Source: Triatoma infestans
Taxonomy: Eukaryota; Arthropoda; Insecta; Hemiptera; Reduviidae
Reading direction: 5' to 3'
Assembly: GCA_011037195.1 (NCBI GenBank)
Contig: JAAEAF010014518.1
Location: 1 to 64,000 of the forward strand
Length of the DNA stretch: 64,000 bases
A program made the translations under genes and the position numbers. This document shows, one piece after another, positions 12,066 through 22,385 of the stretch. The notes under the pieces are model-generated. The model was not told the DNA's origin and made no database searches. It saw only the letters and a list, made by a program, of their open reading frames with translations. Within the stretch, counting starts at the first letter, position 1; each line of letters begins with the position of its first letter.

Positions 12066-12369
12066 ATAATCATATTCGACCTCATCTTATGTACAGTTAT
12101 CCCTCGACTTACGTAACACGCGACTTACATAAATTCGCCGTTAAGTAATAATCATTCTAAAATTACAATTTAACAATATTGTGATTTGTAAACTACAAAT
12201 AAAAAGTTAAAATAAATAGAAACTGCAATATTGCATTGAGTGTACGTATTTATCTCTTTCTACTATAGCTATCTCACATGCGCGTGCATATTCATTGTTC
12301 TCATGTGTTTATGAAGTTTCCCAATCGAAAATGTATACAGTATTACATGGATAGATTTGGTTATTTTTA
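12066..12369. other. Spacer with a Tigger/pogo-like end phrase
   Basis: Contains 'cagttatccctcgacttacg' at about 12095, which resembles the outer ends of some pogo/Tigger MITEs. No partner inverted end was found nearby, so I do not call an element. Confidence 0.3.
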
Positions 12370-12466
12370 AATATCAGAGACATTTTCCGTGGTAGCCTGC
12401 TTCATTTTGTGGTAATCGACCGGTTTCGGGCGTTCGCCCATCTTCAGGATGCGTTTGTCAGACAGT
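12370..12466 (-). mobile_element. PLE-type tail with hammerhead-like motif
   Basis: The minus strand reads CTGAAGAT, a GGGCG/CGCCC-type stem, then GAAACCGGTC, followed by 'aaaatgaagcaggctaccac'. Related tails occur at 19865-19925, 46615-46690 (plus strand) and about 2165-2215. The CTGANGA - stem - GAAAC order is the pattern known from Penelope-like element termini and resembles a hammerhead core, but one extra base follows CTGAAGA. The hAT element inserted just beside it, at 12467. Confidence 0.55.
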
Positions 12467-12474
12467 GTGATAAC
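12467..12474 (+). repeat. hAT target-site duplication, left
   Basis: GTGATAAC, repeated exactly at 14737-14744. An 8-bp duplication is the hallmark of hAT transposition. Confidence 0.93.
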
Positions 12475-14736
12475 TAGGGAACGGATTCGTATGTATTTAC
12501 ATATTTTTTTCTAGGCAATTTACAGACGTTTTTCAACTAGAAGTATTCATACTGACACTTTTTAAGCCGTTTGAGTCTACTTTTATTTCACATATTTCCA
12601 CATATTTGGATGTTATCGCATATTTATACATATTTGATCAAAATAAATAAATATTTCTACATATTTAATCAAAATATGTACATATTTTTTCATATTTTTC
12701 ATTTTGGGCATATTTTCATAATTGGGAGGTGGTTGACAGGAACTGTGAACCACAGACTGTAGGGCTGTGAATCACAGTGAGTACAATGGTTATTGTAATT
12801 TACACAGAATGCTGCTAAACAGTGACGGGCACTTGTTAGTTCTTTGACGTTGTCTGTTCTTTCAGCTCGTTCGTTGAAGTGTCCAATTCATTTCGTTCGG
12901 TCACTTAGTGTATTCTTTTCTGGGTGAAATGCCACGAACATCGGCCTCAAACAGACAACTGGTTGCTAAATATCTTCGCGAGTTTCCAGCAGAACTTTTT
13001 CGAAGTGATGAAGACATTTTGTACTGCACAGCTTGTGACAAGCGCGTTTCTTGCTCTCAACGTTCCCAAGTCACCCAACATATTGCCACCGCATCGCACA
13101 TAGAGAACAAAAACAGAAAGAAAGAGAGGACGTCCTATCAAGCCTTTCTTACATATCCATCATCAAGTAAGTCTACTCTGAGTACAGATCTGTGTCGGGC
13201 TTTGGTTAGAGCAGATATCCCTTTCCACAAACTTAAAAATCCTCATTTCAAAGGATTCTTAGAGACCTATATTGGGAAAAAAATGCCTGACGAGAGCACT
13301 CTGCGGAAAAACTACCTGGAAGATATCTATAAAGATACACTAACCAAATTTCGAGAACATATCAAAGATGGACCGATTTGGGTGTCAATTGATGAAACCA
13401 CTGACGTTGAGGGCAGGTATATTGCCAATGCAGTTATTGGAAAACTTGACAGTGATGCTGATGTGGATTCAAAGCCATTCCTTTTGAACTGTGAGGTTCT
13501 CGAAAAATGCAATCATTCCACCATTTCACGATTCTTCGATGCCTCAATGCATATCCTATGGCCCAGTGGAGTTTTGAACGAAAAAGTTCTTTTGTTTCTC
13601 TCTGATGCTGCCCCCAACATGGTCAAGGCTGGGCAATCTATTCAGGTATTTTATCCTAAGATAATTCATGTGACGTGTATTGCTCATGCCTTGCATCGAG
13701 TAGCAGAAACTGTCCGATCTTTGTCAGTGACGTAGATTCCTTAATCTCCTCGGTTAAAAAAGTGTTCTTAAAAGCACCAAGTCGCATTAAAATGCTAAAA
13801 GATCTCTATCCAGACTTGTGCCTTCCACCAGAACCAATATTGACAAGATGGGGTACTTGGCTGGAAGCAGCTCAGTATTACTATGAAAACTACAATAAAA
13901 TCAAGAATGTCCTTTCACATCTCGAAGACGAAGCAGTAGCGATAAATACAGCCAAGTCTTTATTCGAGAAACCTAATTTAAGGAACGACCTTGCATTCAT
14001 TTCTGACAATTGCGTATTTCTTGCACAAGCCATTACCCAACTTGAGTCCCAAAATGTTCGACTGACAGAAAACGTGTCCAACGTTAAAAAAGTCATCGAA
14101 AAGGTGGAAGGAATACCTGGGAGTAAGGGAGATCTGATCAGATCAAAACTGCTAGAAGTACTGAGCAAGAACAAAGGGTGGGAGACCATCTGCCAGATTT
14201 CTGATATTATCAGTGGAACAGAAGCTACCTCAGAACATAGTGTACCCTTTACAACCAACGAGATAACTTCTTTCAGCAAGGCACCTATAACATCTGTAGA
14301 TGACTAGAACGATCTTTTAGTCGTTACAAGTCCATCTTACGCCCAGATCGTCGTCACTTTACGTTCCAACATTTGAAATTTAGTGTGGTTGCAAACAATT
14401 TCGAAGAGTGAAGTTTTCAAAATTGAAAATTTAACACATCTTTTTATAAATAGTAAAAATGTTCTTTGTTGTATAAATCATTATAACTTGTAAAAACAAA
14501 TTATTTTGTTCCTAATAAATTATTATAAATTGTAAAAATGTTCTTTTCTTGTATAAATAATTATAACTTGCCCCCCCCCCCCAAATTCCATTTTCATAAA
14601 AAAAAATGTCCATTTTACTTAAATATTCCAGAAAATATTTTAAGAAAATCACATATTTTCCACATAATTGACGAAAATAAATGCATATTTTAATTAAATA
14701 TTTGGCATTTTTAAATACATAAAAATCCGTTCCTTA
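12475..14736 (+). mobile_element. hAT DNA transposon, full length (2262 bp)
   Basis: The ends are inverted repeats. The left end starts TAGGGAACGGATT then ATGTATTTA; the right end read on the minus strand starts TAAGGAACGGATT then ATGTATTTA (22 of about 25 bases shared). Both ends are flanked by the 8-bp duplication GTGATAAC. Inside lies one transposase frame on the plus strand, broken by two frameshifts. Subterminal regions are rich in 'acatatttt' phrases on both sides, a possible set of transposase-binding repeats. The element is structurally complete but should not be autonomous. Confidence 0.95.
12929..14411 (+). pseudogene. hAT transposase with BED zinc finger, frameshifted
   Basis: Start at 12929 (MPRTSAS...) because the upstream ATG at 12908 adds only seven unconserved residues. 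A BED-type finger has C33, C36, H51 and H57. The RNase H-like core shows D155 in VSIDETTD, D226 in LFLSDAAPN, and a CxxH at C250-H253 (CIAHALH). The first frame stops at 13735. The second frame resumes in-phase homology from about 13720 (DSLISSVKK, then TRWGTWLEAA, a conserved hAT block) and stops at 14307. A third frame then gives ERSFSRYK, the hAT C-terminal dimerisation block, ending with TGA at 14409-14411. The two breaks are a small indel at about 13720 and a 2-base excess at about 14302. The closest relatives I know are the CGGBP1-like, BED-containing hAT transposases of arthropods. Confidence 0.9.
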
Positions 14737-14744
14737 GTGATAAC
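14737..14744 (+). repeat. hAT target-site duplication, right
   Basis: GTGATAAC, identical to 12467-12474. Confidence 0.93.
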
Positions 14745-16234
14745 ACAGACTTGCACAGAGCAAATTCAGTTTATACACTATGAGTGTATAAACTTATATA
14801 CATATTTTAAATTATATTAACTTATAACTATTTTAGGTTAGTGTGAGACGTAAATATTTTTAAGACTATGGGTGGCATATGTCAGTCTTTAACTGTTATA
14901 ATAATAACTATTGCAGTTTTTACGAAACTACGTAAAATTCAAGATATGTAAAAGATCAAGGAACGCAGTACTTATGTATTCGGGGGATGACATCACTAGT
15001 GCAACTTTGTGGGCAAATTTCAATTTTAAAGAACATGTGTCATTTTTGTATATAATTTTAATTAAATGCAATAAGAAATATTTCACATCACTCTGTTTCA
15101 TATTTAATTTTAACTCCTTACTATAATAAAATTTGAAACACATCTTTAAAAATGTCCAAATATTTTAAGAAAATTTACTCGTTTCTAACATTTAATGAAA
15201 TTGCTTCAAGCTAAACAGAATAAGTTCGTTGAGATAAAAATCAAGTTTTCAAAAAAAAAAAAGAAGAAAAGAAGAAAAGGAAAAGTAAACAACATTTTAC
15301 ATGTTCCTGGTAAAGTTCTAAATATATTGTCGAATAAAGTTAGGCCTATCATGTAGGGGGGAAAATTGTGAATGTAAAAGTTTTACAAACTAAGAATTTA
15401 CATGACAAGATAAGAAGGAGGAGGAACTTTCAGTTTTGTTTAGACAGATATTCCATCTTAACCACTTTTAGGTTAAAATAATCTTTTATTATGTTTTAAC
15501 TCATATTACGTTAAAAAAAAAAATAAAAAAATATATATATATACACAGAAAATCTTAGTTCATTTAACTTCCTGTATAAGTTTTGAATAAACTTTGATAA
15601 AGTGAAGATCAAGCTCAAACTTAAGCAGAACTGTATTAAATATTGTCTTGGTGATAACAGATTGGCAAACCAGCTCGGCCTGTTTTCGCAGAAATAGACA
15701 TTTCCCAATGTTGATTTACAAAATAATTCAATACATTCCCAGGAGAGTAAAACTGTACCGTAATATATCAGCCAGTTCTTCAGGAGCCCTGAAAGATCTT
15801 GCGTCTCTGCGGGTACCCAGACTAACACCTGACACTGAAACACCTGACACTGAAATCTTCAATATTCACTCTGTAGACGTAGACGGTCTGCAGTGATTGT
15901 TATGCGAGCGAACCCATATACATACTCACTAACAGTGACACATTGTATACTTTACAGAGACGATTACATGATTCTGTGCACACACACACACTAATACCTC
16001 TAAGGTAGCCACACAGTAGAATTTTCAGATCACTCTTAGCCGCTTCCTCTGCTGACATCTAACTTCCACGCAATAGATCGACTCTGCAAACATGGTTGTC
16101 TTTGCCAGTTTTCATTTTACAATATGTAGATATTACCCAAATATCAACTTCTGTCATCTTTTTGGGACATTTTTTTGTTTTCAATAATGACAAAATACCA
16201 ACATACATTTACTTATGTTATTGTTTAATGGCCT
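14745..16234. other. Unassigned region
   Basis: AT-rich to 15640. At 15650-16110 base composition is more balanced, with a tandem 'acctgacactgaaa' duplication at 15826-15854. A minus-strand frame spans 15511-15843 without a family signature. This patch might be a host exon or untranslated region, but nothing shows splicing or a conserved domain. Confidence 0.35.
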
Positions 16235-16860
16235 CGCTTAGAGGAGCAGTGTGATGCTCTTCTGGTTACCCGGACAGGCGGGTATAGAGGGCAATGAGAG
16301 AGAGCAGACAAGTTGGCTAAAGTGGTAATCTTCATTACCGTTTTGTGATCCCGAGTCAGCAGTATCCATCACCAAACCAGCCGGAGAAATAAAACAATGG
16401 AGGAATAGAGTGCTGGAGAAGCATTGGGAGACAAGGAAGTTTGCTTCCAGGTTAAGCGATTTATAAAAAGTATGAGACAGGGAAAGCATTTTCTCTCTCT
16501 GAGTAGAATGCAACAGAATCTTCGTGGGTGTACGGACTAGACACCTTTGGTTAGCCGGTCATTTATACAAAATAGGCAGGACAGACGTTCGTCTGTGTCA
16601 GAATTGTGACGAGGGAGTGAGGGAAACGGTGTAATACTAACTAGTTCAGTGTTCCTGTTTCGCTAATACGAGGTTCCGCATATTTAGGAGGGCAACATTC
16701 TCAAGGCTTGCAGGAGTAAGAGAGTTGAAGATATCTTAAGTTATTACGGTAGATTGCTGGAGGAGGGCAGCTTCTAAGGAGCGTGGTGGTTTTTTAGGGG
16801 AATGCAATTAGAGCCACATTGGCTTAGATCCATGCTTCGGACACCCATTAATAATATATG
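16235..16860 (+). pseudogene. I/R1-type LINE remnant: RNase H plus zinc knuckle
   Basis: With several frame changes, the plus strand reads FWLPGQAGIEGNER followed by ADKLAK in the next frame (16250-16322). This is the C-terminal signature of the RNase H domain in I/R1-group LINEs. About 250 bases on comes LCQNCDEGVRETV and then CSCF..TRFRIF, a C-x2-C...C zinc knuckle of the same polyproteins. No RT is left upstream. A fragment of the same family lies at 59755-60000 on the minus strand, sharing the ETV...NTRFRIF block. Non-functional. Confidence 0.82.
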
Positions 16861-18759
16861 TTATTGCTTACATATATTCCATAATACTCATTCTATAAGT
16901 ACTGATATATCCTAGAGAAGGTGAGGTGGCATGTAGGCTACAGATTAACCCACCGCACTCCTCTATTTACTTCTCACAAACCTTTTCGGGGTGCCAAGAC
17001 ATGTTGCCATAGAAAGTAATGAGGTGGTATAAGCACGCGGCAAGGAAAGGTGTGGGGGGACTCTTTTATGTGATAAGTAATCCAATTAAAGCTCAGAAAT
17101 AAGGACTACGAAATGAAGCTGGGCCTAGAACGCGGAACCTTCTGTAGATTCCTTGGAGGTGGTGGAGGTGACTCCAATACACCTCCTGATGGAATATAAT
17201 CCTATATTCTTCTTTAATAGTCTTTTATAGTTTTAGATAAGAGTAACAAAAAAAAAAATAAAAAATAGCTGCAATAAAGGAAATAATACTAAGAACATAT
17301 CGATCGATATTCATTGTTCCGAATTAATTGCTTGTAAGACATTAATTCCAGCAGGATTATGTTTTAACAAAAAGCTTATAATGATTAACATATATAAACA
17401 AAAGAACCAAGAACTAAGAAGTAGAGGGCCGTAGAGCTACAATTTTCGTTTAAAATCTAGTTTGTGCGCAGAGGGTGTGTGTGACCCCATAATGTCTCAT
17501 TCTTTGTCTGTGTGTATGTAAAACATTATATCAAACTGAAACAAAGTTTTTGTTCCCATTTTTGGTTAGAGACAAAATTTAATAAATATTTAACAATGTT
17601 TGCACCCATATTAGAACTGTATATTACATATAATATGTAAAACTAAATGTAAAATTACAATGTACTGAAGCCCCAACCTGCTACTGATTTCTCTGCTCTT
17701 TAATTTATTCCTGGCTGAACATTTCTTCCTTTTTTTTCTGGATCGTTGAACTCAGTATAAAAAGTTAAATATAGTGATGTGACCTTTATCAATTCGAAAA
17801 AAACAGAATCACTAGTAGTAGAAAATTGATGTTCATTATTTGAATTTAGAACATGCAAATGATGAGAACCTCAACACGTATTGTGAATATAAAACAGTTT
17901 AGTACTGATTTCTCTTTCTCTTGACATTTTCCCAAACAGAAAAATGATTTAAAAAAAAAAAAAACTAATAAATAAACAAAACAGAAACAGCTGTTTATAT
18001 AAATGGTTCTGAACTAAATAAACGCAAATTGTATTCTAAAGTTCACACCAAGTACTTACCTTGTGGTTTTCCATTAAATTTCTTAGAACGTTTTTGTAAA
18101 TATTTAGTGCAATCATCATGTTACCTACAAAAACTCTTGAGAGATTGCTCATTCTAAATTCTACAAATCTACACTTTGTTTGCCTCCGCCAATATATTTA
18201 AAGATTATGATTTAATCAAACTAGTCACAGAAAGGACCTTCTCCTAGTCAATTACATTAATTCGTATGGGAAGAACATATAGTATACAACAAAAAAAATA
18301 CTACCGAAATTGTATTTCTCAGATATTCCTTCATCAAATTGTACAATATTATTTTACTGAATATTATTCGACAGTAGTTACGAAAAACTTCTTAATTTGG
18401 TCATTTCGACTGAATAGGTTCGATTACATTGAATTCGCACAATATTGGACAGTATCTGAATATTGTGCCCATCATTAGCGAGCTTCTTACTGCTTTCCCC
18501 CCTCCCCTGAGTAATGACAGTATCTAGATAGAACCTCTTTCATTTATAAGCGTTCATTATGTGTAATTTAATATTCGGTTCAATATCATTATGGATCATT
18601 TTCAGATACACAAGATTCTACCAAAGGACAACATCTTCATCTTCTCATATCCTTTGCGATCGCACATCCTGCTCGCTTTAATGCAACAAATATATATATA
18701 TATATTTTTTTAAATAGTATTAAGTTAATTATTTTTGAATTACTTGAGTTTTTTTTTTG
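16861..18759. other. Unassigned AT-rich region
   Basis: No coding family is recognised. It includes a GC-richer patch at about 16910-17170, A-runs near 17250 and 17950, and short frames (for example 18266-18478) without signatures. A (TA)n run lies at 18693-18705. Confidence 0.4.
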
Positions 18760-19125
18760 TTCATATAGAGTCACTTCAAGAATTAAGAAATTACATGCAT
18801 TCCTACTGCACCATCAATCAGAAGCCTATATTGCTCGCCTTGCCAGTTACTTCTTCATCAGCAACACTCGCCAAGCAGTGTTTGCCAATCAGCCTACCAC
18901 CAGAGTAACGCTAACCCACTCAAGCAGCGTTTGCTCGAGAAGAAGACGTTCCATCACCAGAGCAGCGCTCACACATTCAAGTAGCGTTTGCTCCAGAAGA
19001 AGATGCCCGTAGTCTACTGTACACGACTCCCTTGCAGACGTTACCCAAATACCCAGAGGTTAACCTTCAAGCCTCTACAGTTTTACATTACCTCCCAAAT
19101 TTATCGTGCCCAGGAGGGGGGATAA
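18760..19125 (+). pseudogene. Probable LTR-retrotransposon 3' end with polypurine tract
   Basis: A GC-richer stretch ends in a purine run (AGGAGGGGGGATAA at about 19112-19125) directly followed by TGTAGTGG. This is the usual order of polypurine tract then 3' LTR in Ty3/gypsy elements. Upstream there is an imperfect 57-bp tandem duplication at 18900-19010 with repeated 'cagcgtttgctc.agaagaaga' text. No integrase or RT motif is readable, so the assignment rests on the tract and the following TG. Confidence 0.4.
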
Positions 19126-19745
19126 TGTAGTGGAAGAAAGAAATGCAAAAATAATAGTTTTGAAAAATAGTTTAGTGAATTTTGACAATATTTAAGTGAA
19201 ACAGTTTTGAAAAATAAATAGTGAATTTACCTTCAAAAAGAGTGTGTTTAGAGTCAGGTACTAAAATATAAGGTCATTGCAATTAAAGAAACAAAGGCAC
19301 AAGAATCCGTTAGGCCAACTCTTTTGTAAGAGAAAATCCCCCGCTAAAGCAGGGCATTCTTGGAACAGTCTGCATTCTGCTTTCAAAGCTAGAACACTTG
19401 CTTCAGGAATGCTCTCTTAAACTCATGCCAGTGATAGAGATTTGCCTTTATTCTAGATCATTTATTAAGATAGTTTTGTTGTAGACACCGAAGCAGAACA
19501 CTTGTTTTTCGCTCTCTTAGCATCAGTGCATATTAATAAGTTTATAATACCTTGCAAATAACTTGTAGTTATTATTTCAATAGAATATATTTATTGCTAG
19601 CAGTGGTGACTACTTTCTTATTTCTGATACTTCACGCTCTTAAACTATACTTACAAGCTCTTTTACTAAACCGCTCGTGCTACTACAAACATACAACAAC
19701 AACACCACACAAGAACATTTCATTCCCACTACGATCATAAAGTAA
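19126..19745 (+). other. Candidate 3' LTR and flank, end not defined
   Basis: If the tract at 19112-19125 is real, an LTR begins at 19126 (TGTAGTGG). I cannot define its 3' end or find the partner LTR or a TSD. Sequence is unlike the three LTR families defined elsewhere in the window. Confidence 0.3.
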
Positions 19746-19864
19746 ATGAATCAACAGAAGAGTTGCTTCGAAAATCAGAAATAAAAATAACTCCCTTCCC
19801 CCAAAAAAAGATGCTACTTTTGGTCAAATTTCACCAGAAAAATAATGAAAATATGGATTCGCAA

Positions 19865-19925
19865 ACCGAAACCGGTCAGGAATAAGAAAAAGAAGCTTAC
19901 TACGATGGTTATAATTGGGTAATTA
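19865..19925 (+). mobile_element. PLE-type tail relic
   Basis: 'cgaaaccggtcaggaat..gaaaaagaagcttactacg' matches the tail at 46640-46690 and the reverse of 12390-12430. The upstream CTGAAGA part is not preserved here. Confidence 0.5.
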
Positions 19926-19974
19926 AAGTGATAAAGTGGTAAAGAGTATTCTACCCTCATTTTTTTTTTTTTTT

Positions 19975-20216
19975 GGAAATAATTCACGGACATATCACTG
20001 CGACCTGGAAGATCTATTGTGCCTCCCGGAGCCTTCTCAGTACACTGTCGGCCTCCGAGCAGTATTCTTTAGCTACGGATAACACTGCCTATCACCGGAT
20101 AGTGAGCTATAGAGGATCCTAGGGAAAAGAAATCTAAGGGCACAATGCTGGATTTTAACCCGGGACCTCCGCGTTGTAGTCCAGCAAGCTACCACTGAGC
20201 TAACCCTTTCCCAAAA
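19975..20216 (-). mobile_element. SINE-B copy 1, tRNA-derived
   Basis: Read on the minus strand it starts near 20212 with an A-box-like TTAGCTCAGTGGTAGC and carries a B-box-like GGGTTAAAATCCAGC about 35 bases later, followed by a conserved body ('gtgataggcagtgttatc', 'ggaggccgacagtgtactga'). Another head-containing copy is at 55436-55655 and a headless copy at 47295-47455. It is unrelated to SINE-A in body sequence. The B box is degenerate (AAA for CGA). Confidence 0.82.
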
Positions 20217-20338
20217 AACTGATTTACAAACTAAACCGTATTCAATCTTTAACTAGTGCCATTTAGTTATCATAAAAATTTTATGGCATAATCATCAAGC
20301 AAACTAGTTTCTCTTGATACAAGATTATATATCTCAAG

Positions 20339-20352
20339 ATACAAATTAGTAA
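20339..20352 (+). repeat. 14-bp direct repeat flanking the PLE hairpin, left
   Basis: ATACAAATTAGTAA occurs at 20339-20352 and again at 20816-20829. It is the likely target-site duplication of the inverted PLE insertion, overlapping the first two bases of the hairpin. Confidence 0.75.
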
Positions 20353-20784
20353 CTAAAGGAGATCTCGAGGAGCGGTCAATAAAATGTACACTTTTTTTAA
20401 ATCTTTTCCAACGTTTCGACAAATTTATTGTCTTCTTCAGGGATAAAGATAAAAAAAATGTTAATCGGTGTTGGATATATTTTCCATAAAACAAACTAAA
20501 CTCAAATTATGTAATAAACAGAGAGAGTTACTAACTATATGAGCTACATCATCAGAAATGTATGCTTATTTTTTCATTTCTGATGATGTAGCTCATATAG
20601 TTAGTAACTCTCTCTGTTTATTACATAATTTGAGTTTAGTTTGTTTTATGGAAAATATATCCAACACCGATTAACATTTTTTTTATCTTTATCCCTGAAG
20701 AAGACAATAAATTTGTCGAAACGTTGGAAAAGATTTAAAAAAAGTGTACATTTTATTGACCGCTCCTCGAGATCTCCTTTAGTT
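20351..20784. mobile_element. PLE-derived 210-bp inverted repeat, no mismatch found (hairpin 1)
   Basis: Arms 20351-20560 and 20575-20784 are mirror images with a 14-base loop at 20561-20574; I found no mismatch or gap reading both arms by eye. Each arm contains the PLE terminal motif: the right arm reads CCCTGAAGAAGACAATAAAT then TTGTCGAAACG (20692-20724) and the left arm is its reverse. No protein is encoded. Direct 14-bp repeats flank it at 20339-20352 and 20816-20829. In PLEs, terminal repeats often occur in inverted orientation, so this looks like an insertion of two head-to-head termini without the ORF. Any transcript across it would form a 210-bp duplex RNA. Confidence 0.85.
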
Positions 20785-20815
20785 GTTATTAGATCGGTCG
20801 AGAATCTTCATTAAC

Positions 20816-20829
20816 ATACAAATTAGTAA
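20816..20829 (+). repeat. 14-bp direct repeat flanking the PLE hairpin, right
   Basis: ATACAAATTAGTAA, matching 20339-20352. About 31 non-palindromic bases (20785-20815) lie between it and the right arm. Confidence 0.75.
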
Positions 20830-21847
20830 TGAAACCGGATTTTTGGAAATTTAGATATAACGAAAGAGAATAAAATCCAACATCCTTTGATTGATTTGCA
20901 GAAATAGTAAAAACATATAAATTTTAGTTTGTTAATTGATCAATAATTTATTGAGGTCACTCGGATTTTGAAAAAAACTTAATTTGTTTTACGTAAATAA
21001 AAATCCTCAATTAAATCCAATTTTATCTTTAGCATAGTTTAGCAGCTCTAGTAAGCCCCATTGCTTTGGGTGATTTGGCCTCGTCTCAACTTCAGAAATA
21101 ATAAATAATCCTTTTTAACACCACTACAAGCTCAGAAAAAATTACATTCAGTTATTATATATTTAATGGATAAATAAATGTATTTCATTCTATATGGCCT
21201 TGCTGATTGTTTGATGTGGCCTTTAAAGTGTATTATATAAAGTGGGCATTAAGCTTGATAGTGCAGTACTTTTTTATTAAAATGAAGTAATTAGAGTAAT
21301 TTAGTACTCAACCAAGGCTCTTTTAAAGTTTTTCTATTGGTCCATGAATTATTTACAAAAAGTAATTGTAATTATAGAACAGCATTATTTTATAGAAACT
21401 TTTTGAAAACAATAAAAATAATAAACTTCCTACACTTAATGAAACCTTTCCAGGATAATTTACAAGAATCAAACATTTGTCAAGAGTTGACAGTGTCTAG
21501 GTCAATATACAAGAAATATTATTGAACAACATGGCTACCCAATAAGAAATAAGATTTAGTCAAGAATTAATTAATAATAATTAGAACTGCAATTTGATAA
21601 AAAAATTCAGCAACAAAAATTCCAAGTATTCTTAAAAAAACTTAAAACTGAACGGTTTATTGCAGTGACACTAAAGTAGGCACCGTTTTCTTATCCCTTA
21701 AGATCCATTTTTTAAAATCTTTTCAATGAATACTATAGACGTATTCGTTAGTTTATCATGATTAAGTAAATTTGAAGTTAATCACAGTGTTAAGGACATT
21801 TAAAGCGAGAAAAATTGAAAGGTATTCCCCATTGCTACCAAAACAGT
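20830..21847. other. Unassigned AT-rich region
   Basis: No repeat family or gene is recognised. The frame 21337-21525 has no motif. Confidence 0.4.
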
Positions 21848-22062
21848 AAAATAAGGTAAAAGTAAAGTAATGCCTATTTTACCAGGCGGGCTTAACGTCC
21901 AACTTCCAAATTAGGTGTCGTGGACGGGGTCGGAAGCACCTACTTTATTATAACATTTTTTTTAAACAAATATAAAATTTTGCAGTTATACGCGGAACTC
22001 GAACTGGGGATATCCCACTTACAAGTCCACATTCTTGACCACTACACCAACATTCGCCTGTT
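21848..22062 (-). mobile_element. SINE-A copy 2
   Basis: Minus-strand copy of the SINE at 235-450. The B-box region reads as AACTCGAACTGGGG on the plus strand at about 21990-22010, and the 'ggcgggcttaacgtccaact' body lies at about 21885-21905. It has more substitutions than copies 1 and 3, and no clear TSD was found. Confidence 0.85.
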
Positions 22063-22139
22063 CATTGGAGCCGTTTTCAAGAAAAATCACGAAAAAATGA
22101 AACAAAAAACCATTCAGTTAAGTTAGTTTAGGTTTCATG

Positions 22140-22385
22140 GATTTTACCCGAAATCTTCGTGGCTAATATGGTGGTTGTGCCTAAACGGAATACCAAGTTT
22201 TAAGCTTACTGCGAGATTGAGATATTTTGTTAAAACACACGCATACATATAAACCATTCGCTGAAAACAATTTTTTTTGTATTCAGGGGACCTCAAAACA
22301 TATACTTCCGGTGTAAATTCAATCTCGAAAATCTGACGAGATCCGCTATGCTTCCTCTTATTAGGGAAGTAAGAGAAAGTAAAAT
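22140..22385 (+). repeat. Dispersed repeat DR copy
   Basis: Plus-orientation DR with 'caggggacctcaaaacatat', 'acttccggtgtaaattcaat', 'gacgagatccgctatgcttc' and terminal 'taagagaaagta'. The minus frame 22144-22431 within it is repeat shadow. Confidence 0.78.

Noticed and set aside
12095..12140. Pogo/Tigger MITE end
   Set aside because: Only one end-like phrase (cagttatccctcgacttacg) was found, with no inverted partner or TA duplication.
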